Of a stretch of 22,746 nucleotides of DNA, positions 1 to 7,847 are shown in pieces. The DNA is taken from IMG/VR virus record IMGVR_UViG_3300037184_000146, positions 1-22,746 of that record. One strand, written 5' to 3'. Below the pieces are notes generated by a model that was not told the DNA's origin, made no database searches, and worked only from the letters and a program-made list of their open reading frames with translations. The position numbers and the translations under genes are program-made. This DNA comes from a virus. The number at the start of each line of letters is the position of its first letter. Positions within the stretch are counted from its first letter, which is position 1.

Positions 1-76
1 CGCTATTTTTTACATTTTGGGCATTGAGTTCTCATCATATCTATAAGTATAACACAACCCATAAAACATGGGATTT

Positions 77-586
77 CTATGGTTCATATTTACAGATAAT
101 TACATTACCGGTATAGTCTTCAAATGCCACTTCTATAAGTCGGGTTATTATTCTAAAATCTCCACCACCTCTATCACTGCCCATTTTATAAGGAAATCCC
201 ACGGTATAATTGGGATCGAAATGGTTTAGTTTATTCGTAATGAGAGTGTCAGCCATTCCTTCTAGAGCAGAATAAATCGCTTCGTAATTTGTTTGACGCA
301 ATCCTTTACCATAAAGATCTTGTCCGTAAAGATTGAAGATGTATTTGATTTTGGTTCCATGCTTCGCTGCTGTGGAAGCATTGATATGAGCAAAACTGAA
401 ATTGCCCAGAGTGTTTGTTTTTAGTTTTGTAGCCATTACATCAGAAGCCCATGCTTCTGGATACATTTCTCTAATTGATCGGGCAATTCCACTTCCCATC
501 GTATTCTGACAGTTACATTGGTGGCCAATTACGTCAACATCTTTATTTAGAAGGAGGTCTCCAACGGTAGGTATCAAATATTTCAT
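77..586 (-). CDS. Macro-domain protein (ADP-ribose-binding, Poa1p/ALC1-like)
   Basis: This 169-aa protein is essentially one macro domain. The ADP-ribose-binding first loop is clear at residues 17-35 (DVIGHQCNCQNTMGSGIA), and a second Gly-rich loop, GSDRGGGD, lies near residue 137 before the closing helix. Macro domains bind ADP-ribose, and many hydrolyse ADP-ribose 1''-phosphate or remove ADP-ribose from proteins or nucleic acids; which activity applies here cannot be read from sequence. The HQCNCQN form is the one common in small stand-alone phage and bacterial macro proteins. It is transcribed away from the tail-fibre block. A TTGACT box sits about 30 nt upstream of the ATG on the minus strand. 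A small inverted repeat (58-72) follows the stop codon but lacks a U tract, so it is not called a terminator. Confidence 0.85.
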   Translation of the reverse strand: MKYLIPTVGDLLLNKDVDVIGHQCNCQNTMGSGIARSIREMYPEAWASDVMATKLKTNTLGNFSFAHINASTAAKHGTKIKYIFNLYGQDLYGKGLRQTNYEAIYSALEGMADTLITNKLNHFDPNYTVGFPYKMGSDRGGGDFRIITRLIEVAFEDYTGNVIICKYEP

Positions 587-592
587 AGCAGC

Positions 593-621
593 ACATTGGG
601 CACGTATTTATCAAAAGTCAA
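593..621 (-). promoter_or_regulatory. Possible promoter of the macro-domain gene
   Basis: On the minus strand TTGACT (621-616) is followed after 17 nt by the weak -10 candidate CAATGT (598-593), which ends 6 nt before the ATG. The -35 box is good and the -10 box is poor, so the call is tentative. If correct, the mRNA would have almost no leader. Confidence 0.3.
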
Positions 622-695
622 GACTTTTCTCGAAATAATTTGTTGATTGATGATGAAATTCCATATTTATTGTAAGCTTGTTCTAATTATTACCT

Positions 696-2324
696 ATGAA
701 TATAACACACACGTATACAGCTAGTGGAGAATGGATTTTCGCTGATGTTAGCGGAAGCGGACAGGTGACAATTCAATGTTGGGGAGCCGGTGGAAACGGA
801 AATGAAACGCGCACTGGAGGATCGGGTGGAGCGTATGCTTCGTCAGTATTAAATCTTGTTCCCGGAACGTATGTTATTAACGTAGGAACTCCTGATAATG
901 GAGGTATAACTAATGTGATATCCTCTAGTGGAGAAATTATAGTGCAAGCCCCCGGTGGAAAATCAGATGGAACTATAGATCATCAACCGACACTTCTTAC
1001 TGGAAGTATTACATCGGTAGGAGGAATTGGAGCATCGGAATATGATGGTTATAGCAATTATAACGGTTCTGGTGGTGGTTCATGTGGTGGACCATCAAGT
1101 AACGGTCAAGCAGGTCAATCGGGTCTTTATGCACAGAGAGAACAAGGAGCACTCGGTGGAATATCAATTGATTCTGTATCCGGTAATGGGGGAGCAGGAG
1201 CTTTTTTTGATGCAGGTACATTAGGTATTATTCTTCCAGCTAAAGATGGTGAGATCCCCGGTGGAGGTGCTGGTGGAGCATATTCATATTTAACAGAAAC
1301 ATTTGGTACAGGAGCAAATGGACAGGCGATTATATCATATGATAGTAGAATAATTCATTCATTACCCACTATACCAGAAATTAAAACTGATTGGACGGTT
1401 CCACCAACGGTATTACATCTTGATACATCACATGTTCCAGTTGGTTCTTATATCTTTTATAATTTCTCATGTAGTTATTCAGCTGATTTTAACACCATAA
1501 CCAATACAATGACTCAGTTTTCTACTGACCCAGAAGGACATAATGTTTTGAGTCAAAAATGGTTATACAATGGACTTGATACGGCTTCTGGGCAAATTTC
1601 GTTCAGTGCTTCGTTGTCTCCGATCTATAATGGGGGTCCGTTATACTTTACGATTGGTTATCCGTACTATAATCCGTATTTCTCAGGATCTACAACACAG
1701 ACCACGTGTAGTAATGTTGTAATTACATTGGATACTAAAGGCGCTCCTCCTGCCTATTCAATCAGAAATGGTATTTATTTTGACGGAAATATGTTTAACG
1801 ATTTAACTTTCCTAGATTATAATCACACTGGAAACAGATTCTATCCATGTGACGGAGGATTGGCAACTACAAATGAATTAATTGTGTGGAGAGTGGTAAG
1901 TGAATATCCACCGGTAAGACAATTTTTAGCTGCATTTACAAGTAGTGATTTTAACGGTCATTCATCAGTCGATATTACTGATCTTGTTCTTGCAGAGGGA
2001 GACAACTGTAAGTTGGTATTCAGTATCATATCTACAGATACATCGGGATCTATTCTAGAAATTCCTTTGGATATTGCTGGGCCAGATGTTATGCAAGGAG
2101 ATATTAATTATACTAAATCTACTACGTTCAATAGTGGTGGCGCTCCTGCTCCATATGATGGTAAGTATAATCAACTGTTTTTTAAATACACGGATACTGG
2201 TAAAATTGCGGCGTGGGTAAATTCATACACTATTCTGAAAATACCACAACCACAATACTCTATTGCTACAAGAATAACACTTCCAATCAATATTCCACAT
2301 TGGATACAAACACCTCCAAGTTAA
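696..2324 (+). CDS. Glycine-rich tail adhesin / receptor-binding fibre protein
   Basis: This 542-aa protein has an N-terminal Gly-rich region (about residues 28-220) with repeated blocks such as WGAGGNGNETRTGGSGGAYA, GSGGGSCGGPSSNGQAGQSG and GGGAGGAYSY between short beta strands. This pattern is known from glycine-rich domains of phage tail adhesins, where polyglycine strands pack into a sandwich (T4-type gp38 adhesins). The rest is Ser/Thr/Tyr-rich, predicted beta, without a motif I can name. There is no signal peptide or membrane segment, as expected for a virion protein. It heads a run of structural genes, and the next ATG follows its stop codon directly. The role in host-surface binding is inferred from composition and neighbours. 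A weak promoter-like pair (TTGATT, 643-648; TTTATT, 666-671) lies upstream. Confidence 0.7.
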   Translation: MNITHTYTASGEWIFADVSGSGQVTIQCWGAGGNGNETRTGGSGGAYASSVLNLVPGTYVINVGTPDNGGITNVISSSGEIIVQAPGGKSDGTIDHQPTLLTGSITSVGGIGASEYDGYSNYNGSGGGSCGGPSSNGQAGQSGLYAQREQGALGGISIDSVSGNGGAGAFFDAGTLGIILPAKDGEIPGGGAGGAYSYLTETFGTGANGQAIISYDSRIIHSLPTIPEIKTDWTVPPTVLHLDTSHVPVGSYIFYNFSCSYSADFNTITNTMTQFSTDPEGHNVLSQKWLYNGLDTASGQISFSASLSPIYNGGPLYFTIGYPYYNPYFSGSTTQTTCSNVVITLDTKGAPPAYSIRNGIYFDGNMFNDLTFLDYNHTGNRFYPCDGGLATTNELIVWRVVSEYPPVRQFLAAFTSSDFNGHSSVDITDLVLAEGDNCKLVFSIISTDTSGSILEIPLDIAGPDVMQGDINYTKSTTFNSGGAPAPYDGKYNQLFFKYTDTGKIAAWVNSYTILKIPQPQYSIATRITLPINIPHWIQTPPS

Positions 2325-2996
2325 ATGATCAGTTATTGCACGGCATGTAAGAATAGACTTCATCATCTAAAAATAACACTTCCGAAAACATTAGAGAATA
2401 TATCAAAAGATGACGAAGTAATTATTCTTGATTATGATTCGACCGATAAACTGTCGGAATGGATCGTTCCATATAAGGACCGTATATCTTATTTTAAATT
2501 AAACGAGGGACCGCAAACGTGGAAGATGGGCCGAGCAAAAAATATTGCCCACAGACTTGCATCAGGAAAGATTCTTTGTAATATTGATGCTGATAACTGG
2601 GTATGTAAGGGATTCTCTGAATATTTACAGAAACTTAAGTCCGGTCATGTAGCACGTGCTCCACAGAATAATAACGGAGGAGGAAGAGGAAGAGTAGCTA
2701 TGTATAGTTTTGATTTTAACCGACTTGGAGGTTATGATGAAAGAATGCAAGTCTGGGGATATGACGTAACAGATATAACAGACCGAGCAAGGTCTATTGA
2801 ATTTGAAATAGATACTATTCCAGACGAATTGATAAAATACATAGATCACGGAGACGGTGATCGATACTTAGGGGAGTTTAAATCAAAGATGGAAAGTGCA
2901 ATGTTCAATATGAGAATTGGAAAGGATACGTTACGGAGAGGAATATGTAATCCTAATGGTTTACATTGGGGTGAAGCTAAAATACTTTCGATTTAA
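2325..2996 (+). CDS. GT2-like (GT-A fold) glycosyltransferase
   Basis: This 223-aa protein looks like a short GT-A glycosyltransferase. It has an N-terminal strand MISYCTACKNR, a nucleotide-binding strand DDEVIILDYDSTD (29-41), the segment MGRAKNIAHRLASGKILCNIDAD with a DxD metal/nucleotide-sugar motif at 88-90, and a later GGYDERMQVWGYDVTD block (135-150). The last block resembles the acceptor-side motif of galactosyltransferase-like enzymes, with GYD replacing the usual GED. It would move a sugar from a nucleotide-sugar to an unknown acceptor. Its ATG follows the adhesin stop codon with no gap (TAAATG), so translation is probably coupled. Position between two fibre genes suggests the acceptor may be a fibre protein; modification of host surface glycan is an alternative. 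Confidence 0.75.
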   Translation: MISYCTACKNRLHHLKITLPKTLENISKDDEVIILDYDSTDKLSEWIVPYKDRISYFKLNEGPQTWKMGRAKNIAHRLASGKILCNIDADNWVCKGFSEYLQKLKSGHVARAPQNNNGGGRGRVAMYSFDFNRLGGYDERMQVWGYDVTDITDRARSIEFEIDTIPDELIKYIDHGDGDRYLGEFKSKMESAMFNMRIGKDTLRRGICNPNGLHWGEAKILSI

Positions 2997-3015
2997 TTCA
3001 AAGTTTTATCTATTT

Positions 3016-5373
3016 ATGAATATGGACATTTTATCAGACCCAAACAATATCGTTTTAGGAGATATAGGAGATCTATTTTATCGAAGTGGATCATCGGTAT
3101 CACGTTTTAATGGTTTTACAAAACGACCTGTATTAATTAACAATCTTAAAAGTTTCATAGGAAAATATAGAAGTCCTTTTTATAAAGGAACATATATTAA
3201 ATTTAAATATAATGAGGAGACATGGCAAAAAATTTCCGGCAACGGGACGACTACAGGATGGACGTTTATAGCAGGATCGAGTCCGTTTGCGTCTGCTAAT
3301 GCTAAATTTGTTTCAAGTGGTCCTCGTCTGTGGTTGATGGCCGATAAAGGTGTAACAACTGGAAGTTTAGATGACGTGTTAATATGGGCAGATCAAAGCA
3401 GTGGTTATGTAAATGCTGCAATTGTAAGTTCGAGTGTATTTACTTATCCTCCTACATTAGTTTCGAATGTAGTGGGAACTCTACCTGTATTGCATTTCAG
3501 TGCTAGTAGAGATAGTTGGTCAGGAAGTTTCTTGAAGTTGAATGATTGTATGTCAAGCGCCACCGCAGGAGAAATTTTTGTTGTGTGTAGATTGACGGAT
3601 ACACAATCTGCATATCCAACGGTGTGTCAATTTGGAAATAGTGAAGGACTTTCATATGCATCTGATCCAGTCAATCCTATAATTTATGATGATTTCGGAA
3701 ATGGAACGGTTGGACATGGATCGTTAACATCAAGTGTTGCTAGTAATGACTCGTTACTAGAATGGGGAATATTCAATGCTTCAATGGATTCGTTTGGTAA
3801 CTATTCTTCGAGCTTTAATTATCCAAGTGGAGGAATGATAAGAGCAACTAGTAGCCAAGTTGTAGAATTTATATCAAATCCTATTATCGGTGCTGGTTGG
3901 AACGGTTCAGATCCTCCGTTCTTTCTTGAATGGTTCTGGAATGGAGATATCGCAGAAATTATGGTATTTGATCGGGTGTTAAACCAGACAGAACGATCTG
4001 CAAAGTATTCATATCTTTGTCATAAATGGATTCCAGCGGAGATTTCGATGTCATACACGACAAGCGACGATCCAGTTGATATAATAGATATAAACAATGG
4101 AGATACTATTATTACTGATACTACAAATTCACTTGTTCAGTATAACTTCGTACTAGATAATAGTGGGTTTCCTGCATCAGAATTAAATCTTCATAGATAT
4201 TTTAGATTTGTGTCCGGGTCTGTGGGATCGGTTGGATATGTAAGTCCTCCTTCACAAACATTGTTGATGGGAGGCCAGTCAGCTTCTTTCTATGTACAAA
4301 CGTGGTACACAGATCCATATTCTCAATACAGTATAACACTGAATGTAATCAATGATTTGGTTCCAGCATATCATGTAAATTTCAGTATGTCATTTTCACC
4401 GCCTCCAACACCTACATCAACGCCGGTTCCATCAGAAACTCCCACTCCAACACCTACTCCTACTATTACTCCAACTCCTTCTCAACTTTCTGTTGATGTA
4501 TCGATTTATAATTTAGGTTCTATTGATTGCGGAGTTGGTTATTGGATAGGAAATATTACCCCCCCAGCTGGTGGAGGACAATTTATAGCTGTTTCTACAG
4601 CCAGTGTTCTTACTGATTTAGGTAATGTTTTAATGTATCCTGAAGGATTGACCTTCTATACTATTAACGATCCAACTATCACTTCATATTTATACGTTCC
4701 ATATACACCAAATAGTATTGTATTATCATATGATGGTGTAAGTACAATGACGAATGTTACTGAAGTTACCCCGACCCCAACTCCTACCCCAACGCCAACG
4801 CCAACACCGACACCCCAACAGTTGCTTGGTACATTTTTGGTTCAAGGAGGAGATGCCTTGACATCGGCAGTAGTAAATCATGATTACAACAACGACAAGC
4901 ATAACTGGCAAACATATACTCCGGTAGATCCAATGGGAAATATCAACTCTGTCAATTCTTTGTTGGTATGGCAAGTCTTCGATGTACCAAATTATCCAAA
5001 TAAATTTAATACGGCAAGTGCTCATACATTATTAGCAACGATTCCATTTTCAGATAGTACATCAAGTGGATATTTTGATGTGTCTTCATATGTACTAGCA
5101 ACCGGGACAGGATCTCTAATGTTTACAGTTGTAGCAGCCGTTTCATATAGTGGAGATTTTGAGATACCATGTGAAGTAAACTTGGAAGTGGGCAACGTAG
5201 GAGTTTACACACAAACAGATTCGGTAGGAGTGCCTCCTGATGGATATTATGGATATTTGTCAATAGCTGATCAAAAACAGTTATTCGGCTCAGTAATGTC
5301 GTGGTCTGATCCAGCTTCGTCTAACGCAGTTATGGATTTGGCACCAAGTCTTGGACAATTTCTTCCATCTTAA
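3016..5373 (+). CDS. Modular tail-fibre protein with LamG-like lectin domain and Thr-Pro linkers
   Basis: The start is set at 3016 (MNMDILSDPN), downstream of the glycosyltransferase stop codon. An in-frame ATG at 2917 would overlap that gene, and only the part after 3016 matches the paralogue at 5424. The 785-aa product is modular. Residues 1-92 are an N-terminal domain (GDIGDLFYRSGS ... TGWTFIAGSSPF) shared with the next gene, probably the virion anchor. About 103-338 is a LamG/concanavalin-like domain ending WNGDIAEIMVFDRVLNQTE. Residues 341-460 are a beta domain also shared with the next gene (DPVDIIDINNGDT ... GGQSASFYVQTWY). Then come a Pro/Thr linker (461-489), a small beta domain, a (TP)n linker (585-600) and a C-terminal beta region. 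LamG-like folds often bind glycans; the function in host recognition is inferred. Confidence 0.75.
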   Translation: MNMDILSDPNNIVLGDIGDLFYRSGSSVSRFNGFTKRPVLINNLKSFIGKYRSPFYKGTYIKFKYNEETWQKISGNGTTTGWTFIAGSSPFASANAKFVSSGPRLWLMADKGVTTGSLDDVLIWADQSSGYVNAAIVSSSVFTYPPTLVSNVVGTLPVLHFSASRDSWSGSFLKLNDCMSSATAGEIFVVCRLTDTQSAYPTVCQFGNSEGLSYASDPVNPIIYDDFGNGTVGHGSLTSSVASNDSLLEWGIFNASMDSFGNYSSSFNYPSGGMIRATSSQVVEFISNPIIGAGWNGSDPPFFLEWFWNGDIAEIMVFDRVLNQTERSAKYSYLCHKWIPAEISMSYTTSDDPVDIIDINNGDTIITDTTNSLVQYNFVLDNSGFPASELNLHRYFRFVSGSVGSVGYVSPPSQTLLMGGQSASFYVQTWYTDPYSQYSITLNVINDLVPAYHVNFSMSFSPPPTPTSTPVPSETPTPTPTPTITPTPSQLSVDVSIYNLGSIDCGVGYWIGNITPPAGGGQFIAVSTASVLTDLGNVLMYPEGLTFYTINDPTITSYLYVPYTPNSIVLSYDGVSTMTNVTEVTPTPTPTPTPTPTPTPQQLLGTFLVQGGDALTSAVVNHDYNNDKHNWQTYTPVDPMGNINSVNSLLVWQVFDVPNYPNKFNTASAHTLLATIPFSDSTSSGYFDVSSYVLATGTGSLMFTVVAAVSYSGDFEIPCEVNLEVGNVGVYTQTDSVGVPPDGYYGYLSIADQKQLFGSVMSWSDPASSNAVMDLAPSLGQFLPS
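4398..4482 (+). repeat. Pro/Thr linker repeat 1
   Basis: Degenerate CCN-ACN codon repeats encode a Pro/Thr/Ser linker (PTPTSTP ... TPTPTPTITPTPS) between two beta domains of the modular fibre gene. Such repeats can expand, contract or recombine. Confidence 0.85.
4768..4815 (+). repeat. (Thr-Pro)8 linker repeat 2
   Basis: Eight consecutive Thr-Pro codon pairs use mixed synonymous codons. They separate the small beta domain from the C-terminal region of the same fibre protein. Confidence 0.9.
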
Positions 5374-5378
5374 TAGAT

Positions 5379-5407
5379 TATTCTATCCCGATTAATTAAC
5401 TAGAATA
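5379..5407. repeat. Inverted repeat between paralogous fibre genes
   Basis: TATTCTA (5379-5385) and TAGAATA (5401-5407) are a perfect 7-bp inverted repeat with a 15-nt loop. They lie in the only sizeable gap between the two paralogous fibre genes. No U tract follows, so a terminator is not supported; it could be an mRNA processing or stability element. Confidence 0.35.
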
Positions 5408-5423
5408 GATTATATTTATAGCT

Positions 5424-6365
5424 ATGGTTGGAATTCGGACCTATAGTATAATCACTAGCCCAGAACATATCGTAATTGGTAGCGTTGGTGATTCATTTTA
5501 TCGAGCGGGATCGGTATCTTATATAATTTACAAAGGAACCACCAAATTAAATAGAATGAATTACACTATTAGAGATTATTTAATAGGACAAGTAGATCCA
5601 TATTACGATGGATCGGAAGTTGTAGCTCAGCACGATCAAGAGTATTGGAAAAAAACCAGTGGGATTAACTCAAATACTGGTTGGACATTTGTTTCTAATC
5701 TTTATCCATTTACTATTGCTCCTTCTCCTACACCGAGTATTACTCCAACACCCACACCAACACCCAGTGTTACACCCACAGAAACTCCAACACCCACACC
5801 AAGCATCACACCTACAGAGACGCCCACCCCTACACCAACACCGACAGCTGTTCCTGCGATAATGTCATTATCGTATAGTTCGAGTCTTGATCCAGTTGAT
5901 ATCATTTCTGTAAACAACGGAGATACGACCACTCAAATAGTAAGTGGATCTGGTATTACATATTATTTTACGTTAGCTAACAGTGGACTTTCAGGATCTC
6001 AATTAAATGTGGCTTCGTGGTTTTATTTTGGGGATGGAACAACACCGGGAAATGAGTCTGCATATGTGAGCCCTCCGACTACAACTTCTTTGTTTAGTGG
6101 ACAGTCGGCATCATTTTTCTTACAGGCATGGTACACGGCATCTGCCCCGGTGTTTAATTTAGCTCTCTATATTCCAAGTAATACGATGTCACCAGATTAT
6201 CAATTGAACTTTAGTATGTCGTTTTACGTTTCACCGGTTCCGCCGCCTTCAATGGAAAATTATGATGATTTCTCAACGTATGGAGCGGGAGCAATGAGTC
6301 CATTCAGTGGAGGGATGAATTGGAGAGAAAGTGGTATGGCAGTTTATACTAAAGCACCAGATTAA
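5424..6365 (+). CDS. Modular tail-fibre protein, shorter paralogue
   Basis: This 313-aa protein is a rearranged paralogue of the preceding fibre protein. Residues 1-95 match its N-terminal domain (IVIGSVGDSFYRAGS ... NTGWTFVSNLYPF). A Pro/Thr/Glu linker covers about 100-141. Residues 145-270 match its middle beta domain (LDPVDIISVNNGDT ... GQSASFFLQAWY ... LNFSMSF). The LamG-like domain is absent, and the linker lies before rather than after the shared beta domain. The C-terminal tail (YDDFSTYGAGAMSPFSGGMNW) looks like the start of a jelly-roll domain that is then cut short. The next gene starts 5 nt later, so the two could be parts of one split fibre. I see no Shine-Dalgarno sequence. Confidence 0.7.
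   Translation: MVGIRTYSIITSPEHIVIGSVGDSFYRAGSVSYIIYKGTTKLNRMNYTIRDYLIGQVDPYYDGSEVVAQHDQEYWKKTSGINSNTGWTFVSNLYPFTIAPSPTPSITPTPTPTPSVTPTETPTPTPSITPTETPTPTPTPTAVPAIMSLSYSSSLDPVDIISVNNGDTTTQIVSGSGITYYFTLANSGLSGSQLNVASWFYFGDGTTPGNESAYVSPPTTTSLFSGQSASFFLQAWYTASAPVFNLALYIPSNTMSPDYQLNFSMSFYVSPVPPPSMENYDDFSTYGAGAMSPFSGGMNWRESGMAVYTKAPD
5721..5846 (+). repeat. Pro/Thr/Ser/Glu linker repeat 3
   Basis: This is a long run of CCN-ACN codon repeats with interspersed SIT, SVT and TET triplets. The unit structure (TPTPTPSVTPTE, TPTPSITPTE) shows internal duplication at the DNA level. Confidence 0.9.
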
Positions 6366-6370
6366 TTTAT

Positions 6371-7567
6371 ATGGCAACACAAAGTTTACAAACAGGAAAG
6401 TATCAAGGAATAAGTAATCTTGCTATTTCAAACCATAATGGGTGGGGATCTCAGTTTACTAGACAAACAAATATAGGTAATTCGTGGAATCAAGTAACCG
6501 TGGGCGTTTTTTATACAATGGGAGGAGGATCTTCTTTAACATACACTGGTACACCAAGTGTTCAAGAATTTTTATCCAGTGGAGATAACGAATTGATTGG
6601 GTTATATTCAAGTGCGAGTTTTTCTACATTTGGTCCGATTTCTTGGTATGGTCTAAATAATTCGGGATTTATTGGAATCGGAAAAGATGACGCCGCTCCG
6701 ACACTTGGAATTAGTGCAAGTTCGTGGTTGCCATATAATACTGGAGCATCTCCTCAATTTATTGGAACGTTATATACTGGATCTGCATACGACCCTACGG
6801 CATCAGTTAATTATTATACAAGCTCGTGGGCATATACTGGGCTAGGAAGCACTCCGTACAGTTTTCCTCAAAATGGATTGACAAGTTCTCTAGGATTTTT
6901 TGCAATAACCTATCGAGTTGATAATTTAGGATCAAACACTCCTCAAATTTTGCAGGCAATAAGTATGTCGATTTATGTTGACTCGCCGACTGCTTCGTTA
7001 AACGGTGGGCCAATAACTGAAGCAGATATTCATCCATTGATGATTTATTTTATGGATCGAGCAAAAACACGTTCAACCCCTCCAGTTGGATTTCTTTGGT
7101 CATCTCAATTCCCCTCTACTGTACCATATGCCTTGCCCGATAGGTTATTAATAAATAATTCGTTCTTGAATAATATGTTTGTATTAGTAGCGTGTCGAGT
7201 AGCAACACAATACCAGTCTCCAATAATTCTGGGACCAGTATCAGAATCACAACATAATACATCAGAATCGTTTTCTTCATCGTATAATCTAACATATGTA
7301 ATGTCAGTTAATGCCACTGGGAGTGTTGGATCACTGTCGTATCAGTGGCAATACCTTCCGGGGTATTATCCTATTGTTGGTTCATGGAAAGATTTAACTT
7401 CGTCTTATTCTTATAGGATGACTGGAGCACAGACCCCATTACTTCACTGGTATGCTCATAGGAGTGATGGTACAGGAGGAGCACTTCGTTGTATAGTTTC
7501 AGATGCTATCGGCTCGGTGACTAGTAGTTTGTACTATTATTATACAGGTGAAATTCGTGGCGGATAA
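6371..7567 (+). CDS. Tail-fibre / virion surface protein with C-terminal Ig-like domain
   Basis: This 398-aa protein is rich in Ser, Gly, Thr and Tyr with no membrane segment. The first 240 or so residues (GVFYTMGGGSS ... FAITYRVDNLGS ... AISMSIYVDSP) are beta-rich and not assigned. The last 100 residues look like an Ig-like fold: SLSYQWQYLPG, then WKDLTSSYSYRMTGAQTPLLHW, then ALRCIVSDAIGSVTSSLYYY, matching the strand B Y-W pattern and the strand F C-x-V pattern of phage Ig-like domains. Such domains often decorate virion proteins and may help weak surface attachment. It starts 5 nt after the previous gene and ends the structural block. Membership in the fibre assembly is inferred from position. 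Confidence 0.65.
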   Translation: MATQSLQTGKYQGISNLAISNHNGWGSQFTRQTNIGNSWNQVTVGVFYTMGGGSSLTYTGTPSVQEFLSSGDNELIGLYSSASFSTFGPISWYGLNNSGFIGIGKDDAAPTLGISASSWLPYNTGASPQFIGTLYTGSAYDPTASVNYYTSSWAYTGLGSTPYSFPQNGLTSSLGFFAITYRVDNLGSNTPQILQAISMSIYVDSPTASLNGGPITEADIHPLMIYFMDRAKTRSTPPVGFLWSSQFPSTVPYALPDRLLINNSFLNNMFVLVACRVATQYQSPIILGPVSESQHNTSESFSSSYNLTYVMSVNATGSVGSLSYQWQYLPGYYPIVGSWKDLTSSYSYRMTGAQTPLLHWYAHRSDGTGGALRCIVSDAIGSVTSSLYYYYTGEIRGG

Positions 7568-7584
7568 AATAGTCAAAATAGTTC

Positions 7585-7613
7585 TTGACTTTTCATTTTC
7601 TTGAGCGATACTT
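7585..7613 (+). promoter_or_regulatory. Promoter of the RNA block
   Basis: TTGACT (7585-7590) is followed after 16 nt by GATACT (7607-7612). It is preceded by AAAATAGTTC, which with TTGAC forms a 15-nt element also found at 8894 and 12626. Predicted transcription starts near 7619. It would drive the structured RNA and, by read-through, the tmRNA. Confidence 0.65.
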
Positions 7614-7618
7614 ATCCT

Positions 7619-7847
7619 TGTTCTTTGAAACAGTTGTGGCCGGAAACCTCAGCTGATACAACATGACAGACGGTAAAATCCTTAAAATGGAGGGTAGACC
7701 GTAGAGATAAAAGGCCGACGTATCTGATACGTTAGCGCTTCCCATATGCAATTAAGTAGGCGTCCACAGTGATTGCCGAAAGCCTCGGGATAGGAAGTCC
7801 AAACTGAATCTTTGGATCGCGATTTATCTCCGTCTGTCACCTTTTTT
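7619..7847 (+). ncRNA. Unassigned structured RNA upstream of tmRNA
   Basis: There is no coding potential here, but many complementary segments. A 10-bp closing helix pairs 7664-7673 (TGACAGACGG) with 7830-7839 (CCGTCTGTCA). Inside it, 7705-7711 pairs with 7823-7829 (AGATAAA/TTTATCT, 7 bp). This encloses a hairpin at 7717-7733, a hairpin 7735-7740/7758-7763, a small hairpin 7776-7779/7785-7788, and a 6-bp arm with a 7-nt loop at 7798-7816 that resembles a T arm in shape. A U6 tract (7842-7847) follows the closing helix and touches the tmRNA 5' end. The 5' segment 7633-7662 can form GTTGT/ACAAC. An alternative pairing 7670-7674/7698-7702 (ACGGT/ACCGT) competes with the closing helix. I do not recognise the family. 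A Y-RNA-like role is possible because a Ro60-like gene lies downstream. Folds were drawn by eye. Confidence 0.5.

Noticed and set aside
3-38. Short minus-strand frame MMRTQCPKCKK ending TAG
   Set aside because: It is only 11 codons long. The CPKC start of a zinc ribbon is suggestive, but nothing supports read-through of the TAG.
4398-5846. Tandem CCN-ACN repeats as a CRISPR-like or satellite array
   Set aside because: They are in-frame Pro/Thr codon repeats with synonymous variation, i.e. protein linkers.
7664-7847. Classical Rho-independent terminator from the 10-bp helix plus U6
   Set aside because: The arms are more than 150 nt apart, so it is a closing helix of a larger RNA rather than a short terminator hairpin, though termination cannot be excluded.
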